Assembly: GCA_900545825.1 (NCBI GenBank)
Contig: URAS01000004.1
Span: forward strand, 102,970 to 166,969
DNA from: an uncultured Actinomyces sp.
GTDB lineage: Bacteria > Actinomycetota > Actinomycetes > Actinomycetales > Actinomycetaceae
Direction of reading: 5' to 3'
DNA length: 64,000 nt
In this document: positions 51,928 through 60,828 of the stretch, in pieces
Layout of the letters: every line of letters starts with the position of its first letter
Numbering within the stretch: position 1 is the first letter of the stretch
The notes under the pieces: model-generated
What the model was told of the DNA's origin: nothing
What the model saw: only the letters and a program-made list of their open reading frames with translations
The model's database searches: none
Position numbers and translations under genes: made by a program

Positions 51928-53349
51928 ATGAGTACCTCCACCAGTGGGGCCGCGGGGGCGGGTGGAAACCTGCCCCCGCTGGGAACTGGCCCCTATCTCA
52001 AACGGCTTGATGTCATCACGATCGTCGCCACGTTTGGCGGTCTCCTTTTCGGCTACGACACCGGCGTCATCAACGGGGCGCTGGCCCCGATGCGCGAGGA
52101 ACTCGGCATCAACGCGGTCGGCGAGGGCTTCGTCACCGCGTCACTGCTGATCGGTGCGGCGATCGGCGCCGTAGCCGGAGGGCGGATCGCCGACCGGTAC
52201 GGCCGCAAACCGACGATCCACTGGCTGGCCGCCGTATTCTTCTGCGCGACCCTGGGCTGCGTCTTCTCGCCCAACATCACCGTCATGGTGATCTCGCGGT
52301 TCATCCTCGGCCTGGCCGTCGGCGCCGCGTCCGTGATCGTCCCGGTGTTCTTGGCCGAGCTGTCGCCCGCGGAACGGCGCGGCATGGTCGCCGGCCGGAA
52401 CGAGTTCGCCATCGTCCTCGGCCAGCTGTTGGCGTTCACGATCAACGCGATCATCGGGATCCTCGTCACCCACGCGTCCGTGTGGCGCATCATGCTGGCC
52501 GTCTGCACGATTCCCGCGATCTGCCTGTTCATCGGCATGATGCGGATGCCGGAGTCGCCGCGCTGGCTGGTGTCGCACCACAAGTACGACGAGGCCCTCG
52601 AGGTCCTCATGCAGGTCCGCCCGGAGGAGCGTGCACGCGCCGAGCTCGACGCGATCGTCGCCGAACATCAGGCCGAGCTTGAGCGGCCGCAGCTGGGATG
52701 GCGCGAATTGAAACACCCGAGTATTCGCCACCTCGTCTTTATCGGCGCGGGCATCGGGATTTGCCAGCAGCTGCCGGGACATAACTCGATTATGTACTAC
52801 GGCACGGAAGTGTTGACGATGGCCGGTTTCTCGGGTGACGTCGCGCGTATCGCGAACATTTCCAACGGCGTGTTGTCGGTGATCGGGACGGGCATGTGCT
52901 TCCTCCTCATCGACAAGTTCGGCAGGCGCCAGCTGATCCTCACGGGATTCTGTTTGACGACGACCATGCACTGCATCATCGTCCTCGTGTCGACATTTAT
53001 GGCCGATGGGACTGCGAAAGCAGTCGTAACGATGATCTGTATCGCCCTCTTTGTCGGGTTTATGCAATGCTTCTTGAACATGCCCACCTGGGTCCTCATG
53101 TCCGAGATTTTCCCGCAACGCCTGCGCGGGCTGGGAATGGGCATTGCGACTTTCGCCCTCTGGGTGATGAACACGATTATTACGTTCACGTTCCCGGTGC
53201 TGGTTAACGCCATTCACATTCGCGGTACATTCTGCGTCTTTGTCGTTCTCGGCCTGTGCGCAATCGCCTGGCTGTATCGTTATGCTCCAGAGACCAAGGG
53301 CCGTTCCCTGGAGGAAATCGAAGAGCAGATGTCTCGGGGCCACCACTAG
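51928..53349 (+). CDS. MFS sugar/inositol porter
   Basis: 473 residues, twelve membrane segments. Sugar-porter signatures are GGLLFGYDTGVINGAL in the first segment, GGRIADRYGRKP in loop 2-3, PVFLAELSPAERRG, GQQLPG-like QQLPGHNSIMYYG in segment 7, and YAPETKGRSLEEIE after segment 12. The N terminus has an extra Gly/Ala/Thr tail. It most resembles inositol and hexose proton symporters. It starts 4 nt after the first isomerase gene, so translation is probably coupled. Confidence 0.94.
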   Translation: MSTSTSGAAGAGGNLPPLGTGPYLKRLDVITIVATFGGLLFGYDTGVINGALAPMREELGINAVGEGFVTASLLIGAAIGAVAGGRIADRYGRKPTIHWLAAVFFCATLGCVFSPNITVMVISRFILGLAVGAASVIVPVFLAELSPAERRGMVAGRNEFAIVLGQLLAFTINAIIGILVTHASVWRIMLAVCTIPAICLFIGMMRMPESPRWLVSHHKYDEALEVLMQVRPEERARAELDAIVAEHQAELERPQLGWRELKHPSIRHLVFIGAGIGICQQLPGHNSIMYYGTEVLTMAGFSGDVARIANISNGVLSVIGTGMCFLLIDKFGRRQLILTGFCLTTTMHCIIVLVSTFMADGTAKAVVTMICIALFVGFMQCFLNMPTWVLMSEIFPQRLRGLGMGIATFALWVMNTIITFTFPVLVNAIHIRGTFCVFVVLGLCAIAWLYRYAPETKGRSLEEIEEQMSRGHH

Positions 53350-53373
53350 GTTTCATCACAGAAAGGCACACAC

Positions 53374-54243
53374 ATGGTCCAGATTGTTCTTGACCCCAAC
53401 ATGTACTACGCGTCGATGTCGACGCCGCAGACCCTGTACAAGGCCAAAGAGCTGGGGTTTGACGGGGTGGAGCTCTCGCCGAACGAGGAATTCCACCTGT
53501 GGCACCACTATCCCAAGGCCGACGACCGTTTCGTCGACGAGATGAAAAAGGCCGTGCGCGACACGGGAATCCCGATCGTCACGCTCAACCCGGTGTTCAA
53601 CTGGTCGTCGACCGACGAGGTCGAACGCAAAGCCCAGGTGCGTAACTGGAAGCGCCTGCTCGAGCTGGCCGACCAGCTGGACGTCCGCACGATCGTGTCG
53701 GAGTTTTCGGGTAACCCGAACACGCCGCGCGAGTGCGAGGGGCAGTGGCTGAACTCGATGGAGGAGCTCGCTCCCCTGTTCGAGCGCTACGGCATCCACC
53801 TCAACATGGAGCCGCACCCCTACGACTTCATCGAAACCCAGGACCAGGCGCTCAGGCTCGTCCGCTGCATCAACACCGACTGGATCGGGTACGAGTTCTG
53901 CTGCCCCCACGTCTTCCACATCTCGGAAGGCAAGGGCGACGTCGAGCGCCTGATCGACGAGGCCGCCCCGTGGCTGGGCGAGGTGCACGTTGCCGACGCC
54001 CTCAACCACCTGGCGAACGACGGGAACCGCTACATCGTCAACCCGCCGGGCGTCGACGCCCGCGTCCACCAGCACGCGGAAATCGGCAAGGGCGAGGTGC
54101 CGTTCGAGCGGATCTTCGACTCGCTGCGCAAGGTCGGCTTCGACGGGATCATGAGCGTGTGCATCTTTGGGTGGCACGAGATCGCCGACGAGGCCAACGC
54201 CCGCGTCCTCAAGCGGCTGCGCGAGGAGTTCCCCGCCAGCTAA
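53374..54243 (+). CDS. Sugar phosphate isomerase/epimerase-type TIM barrel (2)
   Basis: 289 residues. The second TIM-barrel enzyme of the operon, only distantly similar to the first. Possible metal ligands: NMEPHPYDF, EVHVADALNH, and the Glu/His residues in GKGEVPFERIF. AELVELS-like FDGVELSPNEEFHLWHHYP lies near the N terminus. The pair of different isomerases beside one Gfo/Idh dehydrogenase is what is expected for a route with an oxidised sugar intermediate. Last gene of the operon, followed by hairpin terminators. Confidence 0.9.
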   Translation: MVQIVLDPNMYYASMSTPQTLYKAKELGFDGVELSPNEEFHLWHHYPKADDRFVDEMKKAVRDTGIPIVTLNPVFNWSSTDEVERKAQVRNWKRLLELADQLDVRTIVSEFSGNPNTPRECEGQWLNSMEELAPLFERYGIHLNMEPHPYDFIETQDQALRLVRCINTDWIGYEFCCPHVFHISEGKGDVERLIDEAAPWLGEVHVADALNHLANDGNRYIVNPPGVDARVHQHAEIGKGEVPFERIFDSLRKVGFDGIMSVCIFGWHEIADEANARVLKRLREEFPAS

Positions 54244-54250
54244 CCGAAAG

Positions 54251-54291
54251 GGTCACGCTCAGCGGTCCCCCTGCCGTGAGCGTGACCTTTT
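54251..54291 (+). terminator. Terminator of the LacI-controlled operon
   Basis: 11-bp stem 54251-54261 with 54277-54287 (GGTCACGCTCA), followed by TTTT. It begins 8 nt after the stop. Confidence 0.85.
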
Positions 54292-54301
54292 CCTCCACTT
54301 C

Positions 54302-54360
54302 GGTCACGTTCACCGGCCTCAACCGGTGAACGTGACCTTTTTGATCACGTTCACGCCGGC
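54302..54360. repeat. Nested palindrome element, copy 1
   Basis: Arms A (54302-54316) and B (54323-54337) make a perfect 15-bp hairpin followed by TTTTT. Arm B can instead pair with C (54345-54354) further on. The 36 bp at 54320-54355 are identical to 60715-60750. It lies between convergent genes and can terminate both. Confidence 0.8.
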
Positions 54361-54368
54361 GTCGCCCG

Positions 54369-55934
54369 TTAGCGGGAGAGCTTCGCCGTGAGGGCGCGTC
54401 GCAGGGCGCGGCCGGCCAGGCACTCGCGGGCGACGTCCTGGTCTTTGAAGGGGTGCATGCAGTAGTCGATCTCCTGGATTTCTTCCGCACCCTTGCCCGT
54501 GATGATGACGGTGTCGTCCGCCTCGGCCGACATGATCGCGGCACGGATCGCGTCGCGCCGACACGTCGTCACCTCGGTGACGTCGGCGAGGTCGCCTCGG
54601 ACGTCGCGGATGCCTTCGAGCAGCTGGTCACGCATGATGTGGGCCGGCTCGGTGCGGGGGTTTTCGTCGGTCACCCACAAGACGTCGGCGCCGCGAGCGC
54701 CCGCGCGGCCGACGTCGGGGCGTTTCGTGGCGTCACGGTCGCCGTCGGTGCCAAAGACCAGGTGGAGGCGTCCTCGGGTGAGGTCGCGGGCGGTGGGGAG
54801 GATAGCGTCGAGGGCCTCGGCGGTGTGGGCGTAGTCGACGATGACCAGGGGGTCGAGGTTGGGCGTGGCCGACGGGATGGTCTCCATGCGGCCGGGGACT
54901 TGGGCGGCGTGGGCGATCGAGTCGAGGACGACGTCGAGGTCGATGCCGGCGGCGCGGGCGACGAGGACGGCGACCGAGGCGTTTTGGACGTTGACTTTGC
55001 CGGGCAGCGGGCAGAAGACGCGGCGGTCGCCCTCGGGTAGGTGGAGGGTGAACGCGGTGCCGCCGGTTGCCGGGTCGGGCGTGATGTCGCTGGCGGTGAC
55101 GTCGGCCGGGGCGCCGGTCGTCGACACCGTGGTGACGGGGATCGCCGCCTCTGCGGCCAGGCGTTGGCCCCATTCGTCGTCGACGCAGACGACGCCACGC
55201 TTCGCCAGGTCGGGGTCGAACAGGCCGGCTTTTGCCTGGAAGTAGTGCTCCATGTCGCCGTAGTAGTCCAGGTGGTCGTGCTGGAGGTTCGTGAACCCCA
55301 CGGCATCGAAATGGACGCCGCGGATACGGTGGAGCGAGACGGCGTGGGCCGACACCTCGAGGGCGGCGGCTTTCATGCCGCGTTCTCTGGCCAGCGCCAT
55401 GAGCTGCTGAAGGACGGGCGCCTCGGAGGTCGTGCGCGTCGTGTACATTTCGTCGTCGCCGACGCGCTGAACGCCGGTGCCCTGCAGCAGCGCGGGCAGG
55501 CCGGCACGCTGGAGGATCTGGTGGAGGAGGTACGTGGTCGTCGTCTTTCCGTTCGTCCCCGTGATCCCGACGGTGACAAGGTCGGCCGACGGGTCGCCGT
55601 AGACCAAAGCGGCGACGGCGCCCTCGAGGTAGCGCGGATCGTCGACGACGATGACCGGCGTCCCGGGCCGGTCGCGGTCGACCTGCCGGGCCCCATCCGG
55701 GTCGGTGAGGACGGCGACGGCGCCGGCGTCGAGGGCGGCCGGTGCAAAGACCGCGCCGTGCGTCTTCGCACCCGGGACCGCGATAAACAGGTCGCCGGGC
55801 GCGATGTCGGACGAGTCGACGCTCACCCCGGTGATTGCCACCTCGCCGTTGGCACTCGCCCCGACCGCGCGGGCGATCTCGCTGAGGGGCACAGGGGTCA
55901 CGGACGTGGGACGCAGCTGGAAGGTCTCGCTCAT
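54369..55934 (-). CDS. murE: UDP-MurNAc-tripeptide synthetase (MurE)
   Basis: 521 residues. MurE adds the third amino acid to UDP-MurNAc-L-Ala-D-Glu in the cytoplasm. ATP loop GITGTNGKTTTT (124-133), the TSEAPVL and LEVSAHAVSLHR substrate blocks, and the carbamylated Lys235 region HYFQAKAGLF are intact. The amino-acid specificity motif is DENPR (423-427), close to the DNPR seen in diaminopimelate-adding enzymes. Many Actinomycetaceae use Lys or Orn instead, so specificity stays open. No other mur genes are next to it. ATG 55934 lies 7 nt after TAGACT. Confidence 0.93.
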   Translation of the reverse strand: MSETFQLRPTSVTPVPLSEIARAVGASANGEVAITGVSVDSSDIAPGDLFIAVPGAKTHGAVFAPAALDAGAVAVLTDPDGARQVDRDRPGTPVIVVDDPRYLEGAVAALVYGDPSADLVTVGITGTNGKTTTTYLLHQILQRAGLPALLQGTGVQRVGDDEMYTTRTTSEAPVLQQLMALARERGMKAAALEVSAHAVSLHRIRGVHFDAVGFTNLQHDHLDYYGDMEHYFQAKAGLFDPDLAKRGVVCVDDEWGQRLAAEAAIPVTTVSTTGAPADVTASDITPDPATGGTAFTLHLPEGDRRVFCPLPGKVNVQNASVAVLVARAAGIDLDVVLDSIAHAAQVPGRMETIPSATPNLDPLVIVDYAHTAEALDAILPTARDLTRGRLHLVFGTDGDRDATKRPDVGRAGARGADVLWVTDENPRTEPAHIMRDQLLEGIRDVRGDLADVTEVTTCRRDAIRAAIMSAEADDTVIITGKGAEEIQEIDYCMHPFKDQDVARECLAGRALRRALTAKLSR

Positions 55935-55941
55935 AGGGGTC

Positions 55942-55947
55942 AGTCTA
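55942..55947 (-). promoter_or_regulatory. -10 box of murE (leaderless type)
   Basis: TAGACT on the minus strand, 7 nt before ATG 55934. Confidence 0.5.
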
Positions 55948-56089
55948 TCGAGCCTTACGCCCCGGCCTGGTCCTTGGCTTTCCGCGCCGCGGGACGGGAG
56001 GATACGTCCGCTTGATCAAGCCCGCCACCGCAGTACTCGCTGGGCGGACGAAGTCGCGGGCAACGCCTCTGACGAGGAGCATCGGCATT

Positions 56090-57421
56090 ATGACCTCTCC
56101 TTCTGCACCCTCCTCGTCCCTACACCGCACACTGTCACTCAAGGACCTCGTCGTCTACGGCATGCTGTTCATCGGCGTCACGGCCCCGATGGGGACGTTC
56201 GGCGTGCTCGACGCCCGCTCGGGCGGCATCACCCCGGTTGTCTTCATCGTCGCCGCGCTGGCGATGGGCGCGACCGCCCACTCGTACGCCCGGATGTCGC
56301 GGGCGGTCCCCCAGGCCGGGTCGGTCTACGCCTACACCGAGGCGACCCTCGGGAAACACCCCGCCTTCTTTGCCGGATGGATGCTCAGCCTCGACTACAT
56401 CTTTATCCCCGCAATGGCGGTCCTTTTCATGGGGATTGCCTTCCACTCGCTCCTCCCCGCGATCCCCGCGTGGGTCTTTACCGTCCTCGGCGTCGCCCTT
56501 ATCACCCTGATGAACCTCGCCGGCGTCAAACTCGCCGCCCGGATCGGCATGATCATGCTGGGCATCGACCTCGTCGCGCTCGCGGTGTTCGCCGTGGCCG
56601 CCGTCGTCGCGTTGGCGACGGATGGGCCGCAACGGGCGTGGCTGTCACCCCTCGTCGGCGTGTCCGGCTTTTCCGTGTCGAGCCTGCTGAGCGCCGGCAC
56701 CGTCGCCGCCCTCGCGTTCTTGGGGTTCGATGCGATCGCCTCGTTCGCCGAGGAGACGACGGGATCGACAGACGAAACCGGGCGTGCTCTGCGGGTCTGC
56801 CTCATCGTCGCCGCGACCCTCTTCGTCGTCCAGACCTACCTGGCTTCGCTACTCATGCCGTCGACACCTGCTGAGCTGGCGGCACACCCCGACCTCCAGG
56901 GGACGGCGTTTTACGACATGCTCAAGTCGTCGATCGGCACGTGGCTCTACCTGCCGATCACGCTCATGCGGGCGATCGGCCCGATCCTCTCGGCCCTCGT
57001 CGCCCAGGCCGCCGCGTCGCGCCTGCTGTTCGCGATGGGCCGCTCCGGCGACGTCCCCGCGTTCCTCGGTACCGTTGATGCCCGCGAGGGCGTCCCCCGC
57101 AACGCCACGCTGGCCACCGCGGTCATCACCCTCGTCGTGTCGACGGCGGCGGCGTTGCGACCCGACGGCCTCGAGATTCTCTCGTCGATGGTGACCGTCG
57201 GCGCCCTCGTCGCATTTATCTTCCTTCACGTCGCGACCTGCGCCTATTACGCGATAGGACACCACGAGGGCGTCCGCTGCGCCATCATCCCGGTAATCGG
57301 GATCGTCATCGTCGTCGCCCTCTTGGTCGACGCCTCACGCCTGGCCCTGGCGATCGCCGCCGTGTGGGCCGTCATCGCCCTCGCGATTCTGGGGATCCGC
57401 CGTCTGCGCGCGGCCCGCTAG
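56090..57421 (+). CDS. APC-family amino acid permease
   Basis: 443 residues from ATG 56090, with GAGGAG 10 nt upstream; ATG 56012 in the same frame lacks a site. Twelve membrane segments are predicted. GMLFIGVTAPMGTFG and VPQAGSVYAYTEATLGKHPAFFAGWML are the APC superfamily hallmarks. FLGFDAIASFAEET is the segment 6-7 motif. It probably imports an amino acid or amine; substrate unknown. Its stop overlaps the convergent marC stop in CTAG (57418-57421). Confidence 0.92.
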   Translation: MTSPSAPSSSLHRTLSLKDLVVYGMLFIGVTAPMGTFGVLDARSGGITPVVFIVAALAMGATAHSYARMSRAVPQAGSVYAYTEATLGKHPAFFAGWMLSLDYIFIPAMAVLFMGIAFHSLLPAIPAWVFTVLGVALITLMNLAGVKLAARIGMIMLGIDLVALAVFAVAAVVALATDGPQRAWLSPLVGVSGFSVSSLLSAGTVAALAFLGFDAIASFAEETTGSTDETGRALRVCLIVAATLFVVQTYLASLLMPSTPAELAAHPDLQGTAFYDMLKSSIGTWLYLPITLMRAIGPILSALVAQAAASRLLFAMGRSGDVPAFLGTVDAREGVPRNATLATAVITLVVSTAAALRPDGLEILSSMVTVGALVAFIFLHVATCAYYAIGHHEGVRCAIIPVIGIVIVVALLVDASRLALAIAAVWAVIALAILGIRRLRAAR

Positions 57422-58056
57422 GACCCGACCAGGCCCGACGTGCGGATGAACGCGAAGACCGCGTCCATGACCATCTGGACGGCGATCGCGCCCAGCAGCA
57501 CGCCGAAAATCTTTGTCAGCAAGGTGATTCCGGCGTCGCCCAAGAAACGCGAAATCTCGAGGGCAAACCGCAGCGTCAGCCAGACGACCAGGTGGCACAG
57601 CAACACGCCGACGATGACGCCGACCCATTTCGCCAGCGACCCGTCGGCCTTGTTGACGCCCAACATGACGGCGACGATCGCGCCGGGTCCGCCGAGCAGC
57701 GGTGTCCCTAGTGGCACGAGGGCGGCCGACACCTTCGACGCCCCCGGCTGGGTGCCGTTCGACCCGTTGTCGCGCAGCAGCTCCATGGCGACAAGGAACA
57801 GCAAGACGCCGCCGGACAGCTGGATCGCCTCGGTCGAAATGTGGAGCGCCGAGAGGATATAGCGGCCGAAAATGCCGAACGACATGACGATAAGCAGCGA
57901 CGTGCCGGTCGCTATCCAGGCACCGCGTTTCTGCTGCTCTTTCGTCTCGCCGGCCGTCAGCGCAAGGAAGATCGGGGCGTTCGACACCGGCGACTGAATG
58001 ATGAGCAACGTGACAAAAGTCGATACCGCCAACGTGACGTCAATGACGGAGCTCAC
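57418..58056 (-). CDS. MarC family membrane protein
   Basis: 212 residues from GTG 58056, with AAAGGG 6 nt upstream. Six membrane segments. The pattern SPVSNAPIFLALTAGETKEQQKRGAW and GGPGAIVAVMLG matches the MarC (UPF0056) family. Despite the name, MarC proteins have no proven role in antibiotic resistance, and the transported solute is unknown. It lies 66 nt after the PHP gene on the same strand. Confidence 0.92.
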   Translation of the reverse strand: MSSVIDVTLAVSTFVTLLIIQSPVSNAPIFLALTAGETKEQQKRGAWIATGTSLLIVMSFGIFGRYILSALHISTEAIQLSGGVLLFLVAMELLRDNGSNGTQPGASKVSAALVPLGTPLLGGPGAIVAVMLGVNKADGSLAKWVGVIVGVLLCHLVVWLTLRFALEISRFLGDAGITLLTKIFGVLLGAIAVQMVMDAVFAFIRTSGLVGS

Positions 58057-58122
58057 CGCGTGCCCTTTCTGGAAAGCCGATAGTCCCCCACCAGGGTAAT
58101 CGAGGACGCCCAGCGCGTGAAA

Positions 58123-58977
58123 CTAGGGCGTGATCAGCGGCAGCGCGCCCGCCTCACAGATCGCCGCGAGCGCCTCGGGCCGCGTGAGATTCTCGCCCAA
58201 CCGCGTCGTTTTCCCGCGCCCGCGGAAGTCCGACGACCCCGTCTCGATCAGCCCGAAATGCCCCGCGATGACGTGGAGGGCGCACCGCCACTCGGCCGTG
58301 TGGTCGGGGTGGTCGACCTCGAGGCCTGCCAGCCCCGCGTCAACCCAGCGCGCGATCACCGGGGTCGGGACGACCCGGCGCTGCCTGCCCAACGGACGCG
58401 GGTGCGCGAAGATCGGCACGCCCCCGGCCTCGCGGATCGCCGCGATGACATCGAGCGGATCCGGCGCCTGATAACGCACGTAATACGGCGAACGCGGCGA
58501 CAACACGCTGGCAAACGCCTCGTTACGGTGGGTAAAACACCCGGCCGCGATGAGGGCGTCGGCGATATGCGGACGCCCAATGGCGACGCCCTCACCCGCC
58601 TGCGCCTCGACGTCGGCCAGCGTGATCGGGAAGTCACGGGACAGCCGCTCGACCATGTCGGCGACGCGCTCGCGGCGCGAATCGTGGACGTCGGCGTAGA
58701 TGCGGCGCAGCCCGGGTGCGGCGGGGTCGTGGAGGTACGAGAGCATGTGGACGGTGACGCCGTCTGCGGCGCACGAGATCTCGGTGCCGCGCAGCAGGGC
58801 GACCCCCGTGGTGGGGACGGCTCGTGCGGCCTCGTCCCACCCGGCGGTCGTGTCGTGGTCGGTCAGGCCAATAACGTCGAGGCCGGCCTCGCGCGCCTTC
58901 TCCATGAGCCGCGTCGGCGTGTCCGTGCCGTCGGAGCACGTCGAGTGGGTGTGGGGGTCGATCCGCGTCCAAGCCAT
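58123..58977 (-). CDS. PHP-domain phosphoesterase (RNase AM-like)
   Basis: 284 residues. The PHP metal motifs are DPHTHSTCSDG at the N terminus, LTDHDTTAGW, RGTEISC, GRPHIADAL, FAHPRPLG and a final SDFRGRGK. This is the class of 3',5'-nucleoside bisphosphate phosphatase, some members of which act as 5'-3' exoribonucleases (RNase AM, YciV/TrpH). The start lies 6 nt after TAGGCT and has no ribosome site. It is divergent from the aminopeptidase P gene. Confidence 0.92.
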   Translation of the reverse strand: MAWTRIDPHTHSTCSDGTDTPTRLMEKAREAGLDVIGLTDHDTTAGWDEAARAVPTTGVALLRGTEISCAADGVTVHMLSYLHDPAAPGLRRIYADVHDSRRERVADMVERLSRDFPITLADVEAQAGEGVAIGRPHIADALIAAGCFTHRNEAFASVLSPRSPYYVRYQAPDPLDVIAAIREAGGVPIFAHPRPLGRQRRVVPTPVIARWVDAGLAGLEVDHPDHTAEWRCALHVIAGHFGLIETGSSDFRGRGKTTRLGENLTRPEALAAICEAGALPLITP

Positions 58978-58983
58978 ACTCCC

Positions 58984-58989
58984 AGCCTA
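58984..58989 (-). promoter_or_regulatory. -10 box of the PHP gene (leaderless type)
   Basis: TAGGCT on the minus strand, 6 nt before ATG 58977. Confidence 0.55.
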
Positions 58990-59082
58990 GGTGCTCCCCT
59001 GCCTTGCCGCTCGGGCCGGATTGTCGCGGGGGTTTGGCCTACCCTAGAGGGAGATCAGCTTCAGGCGAGGAAAGGATCAGCC

Positions 59083-60660
59083 ATGTCAGACGACATTTCG
59101 TTGAGCGGCAAGACCGGCCGCGACAAGCAGCCCCTGGCCGACCGGGTGAACAACCGTTCCCGGCGCGCGGGCTCCAAGGCGTTCCGCGACTTCATCGGCA
59201 AGGGCTGGGCGCCCCGCCACACCGAGGCGCCCGCGCGGTCCGGCGCCGCTGGCTTTTTGCCGGCGCGCCACAACACGCTGGGTGAGCCGTTCCTCGGCCA
59301 ACGCCTCGTCATCCCCGCGGGCAACTACAAGGTCCGCTCGAACGACTGCGACTACCGCTTCCGTGCGCACTCGGCGTTCGCCCACTTGACGGGTCTGGGC
59401 GGCGAGCTTGAGCCCGACGCCGTCCTCGTCCTGGAGCCGCTGACGACGCCCGACGGCGAAACGCTTGAGGGGCGCCGCCGTGAACACGGCGAAACCCACC
59501 GCGGCGTCATCTTCTTCAAGCCCCAGGCGCCGCGCACGTCCGAGGAGTTCTACGCCGACTCGCGTTACGGCGAGTTCTGGGTGGGGCCGCGTTACACGCT
59601 CGACGACATGGAGGCCGCAACCGGCCTCGAGGCCTGCGACATCGCCCTGTTGCCCGACCAGCTGGCGAAGGACGCCGGCCTGGTCGGCCTCCAGGTGATC
59701 CGCGGCGTCGACGAGGCCGTCCAGGAAGCCGTCGACGAGGTCCGCGTGTCGGCTGGCCTGCCCGCCGGCGAGGACGCCCGAGAGGCCGACGAGGCGCTCG
59801 AGGAGCGCGCGTCGACGATCCGCCTCAACAAGGACGCTTTCGAGATCAGCGAGCTCGAGCACGCCGTCGCCATTACCAAGGCCGGCTTCGAAGAGATCAT
59901 CCGGTCGCTGCCGCGCGCCGTCGGGCACCACCGCGGCGAACGCGTCATCGAGGGCGCCTTCGGGGCGCGCGCCCGCGAAGACGGCAACGGCCTGGGCTAC
60001 GACACGATCGCCGCGTCCGGCAACCACGCGAATACCCTCCACTGGATCGACAACGACGGCGAGGTACGCCCCGGCGACCTCGTCCTCGTCGACGCCGGCG
60101 TCGAGGCCGACTCGCTCTACACCGCCGACATCACCCGCACCCTGCCGGTTGACGGGACGTTCACCGCGGATCAGCGCGAGGTCTACGAGGCCGTCCTCGA
60201 GGCCTGCGAGGCCGGCCTGGCCAAGGCCAACGAGAAGGGCGCCCGCTTCCGCGACGTCCACGACGCCGCCGTCGCCGTCCTCGTCAAGCACCTCGCCGCG
60301 TGGGGCGTCCTCCCCTGCACCGAGGAGGAGGCGCTGTCTGCCGAGGGCCAGCAGTTCCGCCGCTGGATGCCGCACGGCGTGTCGCACCACCTGGGCCTCG
60401 ACGTCCACGACTGCGCGCAGGCCGCGCGTGAGCTCTACCTCGACGCCGAGCTGACACCGGGCATGTGCTTCACCATCGAGCCGGGCCTGTACTTCCACGC
60501 CGACGACGAGCTGCTGCCCGAGCGCTTCCGCGGCATGGGCGTGCGCATCGAGGACGACATCATCATCGAGGCCGACGGCTCGGCCCGGCGCCTCAGCGAA
60601 GACATCCCCCGCACCGTCGACGCCGTCGAGGCGTGGATCGCCGAGGTCCAGTCCCGCTAA
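59083..60660 (+). CDS. Aminopeptidase P family (Xaa-Pro) peptidase
   Basis: 525 residues from ATG 59083, with a GAGGAAAGGA site. It removes N-terminal residues before proline, using two metals. The N-terminal creatinase-like domain includes IPAGNYKVRSNDCDYRFRAHSAF. In the pita-bread domain the metal ligands are visible in LVDAGVEADSLYTADITRT (Asp pair), PHGVSHHLGLDVHD (His), TIEPGLYF (Glu) and GVRIEDDIII (Glu). The longer frame upstream to 58117 is the shadow of the divergent PHP gene. No signal peptide, so the enzyme is cytoplasmic. Confidence 0.94.
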   Translation: MSDDISLSGKTGRDKQPLADRVNNRSRRAGSKAFRDFIGKGWAPRHTEAPARSGAAGFLPARHNTLGEPFLGQRLVIPAGNYKVRSNDCDYRFRAHSAFAHLTGLGGELEPDAVLVLEPLTTPDGETLEGRRREHGETHRGVIFFKPQAPRTSEEFYADSRYGEFWVGPRYTLDDMEAATGLEACDIALLPDQLAKDAGLVGLQVIRGVDEAVQEAVDEVRVSAGLPAGEDAREADEALEERASTIRLNKDAFEISELEHAVAITKAGFEEIIRSLPRAVGHHRGERVIEGAFGARAREDGNGLGYDTIAASGNHANTLHWIDNDGEVRPGDLVLVDAGVEADSLYTADITRTLPVDGTFTADQREVYEAVLEACEAGLAKANEKGARFRDVHDAAVAVLVKHLAAWGVLPCTEEEALSAEGQQFRRWMPHGVSHHLGLDVHDCAQAARELYLDAELTPGMCFTIEPGLYFHADDELLPERFRGMGVRIEDDIIIEADGSARRLSEDIPRTVDAVEAWIAEVQSR

Positions 60661-60667
60661 CCCCACC

Positions 60668-60750
60668 CCCCGTGAACGTGATCCTGTCGTCCGACTTGGT
60701 AGTGTTCACCGGTCCAACCGGTGAACGTGACCTTTTTGATCACGTTCACG
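60668..60750. repeat. Nested palindrome element, copy 2
   Basis: Outer arms 60672-60683 and 60738-60749 form a perfect 12-bp stem. Inside it, 60704-60713 and 60717-60726 form a perfect 10-bp hairpin with a 3-nt loop. The right 36 bp (60715-60750) are identical to copy 1, and the left 26 bp (60668-60693) match copy 3 at 24 positions. It lies just after the aminopeptidase stop and may act as a terminator. Confidence 0.8.
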
Positions 60751-60816
60751 GGCTGGGCGCGGCGGGCAGCGCGAGGACGCTCGTCGGTTTTCGGGACGGC
60801 GCTGGTGAGTGCGCCT

Positions 60817-60822
60817 TAGGCT
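60817..60822 (+). promoter_or_regulatory. -10 box of the thiamine-binding-type gene (leaderless type)
   Basis: TAGGCT ends 6 nt before ATG 60829. Confidence 0.55.
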
Positions 60823-60828
60823 GACAGC

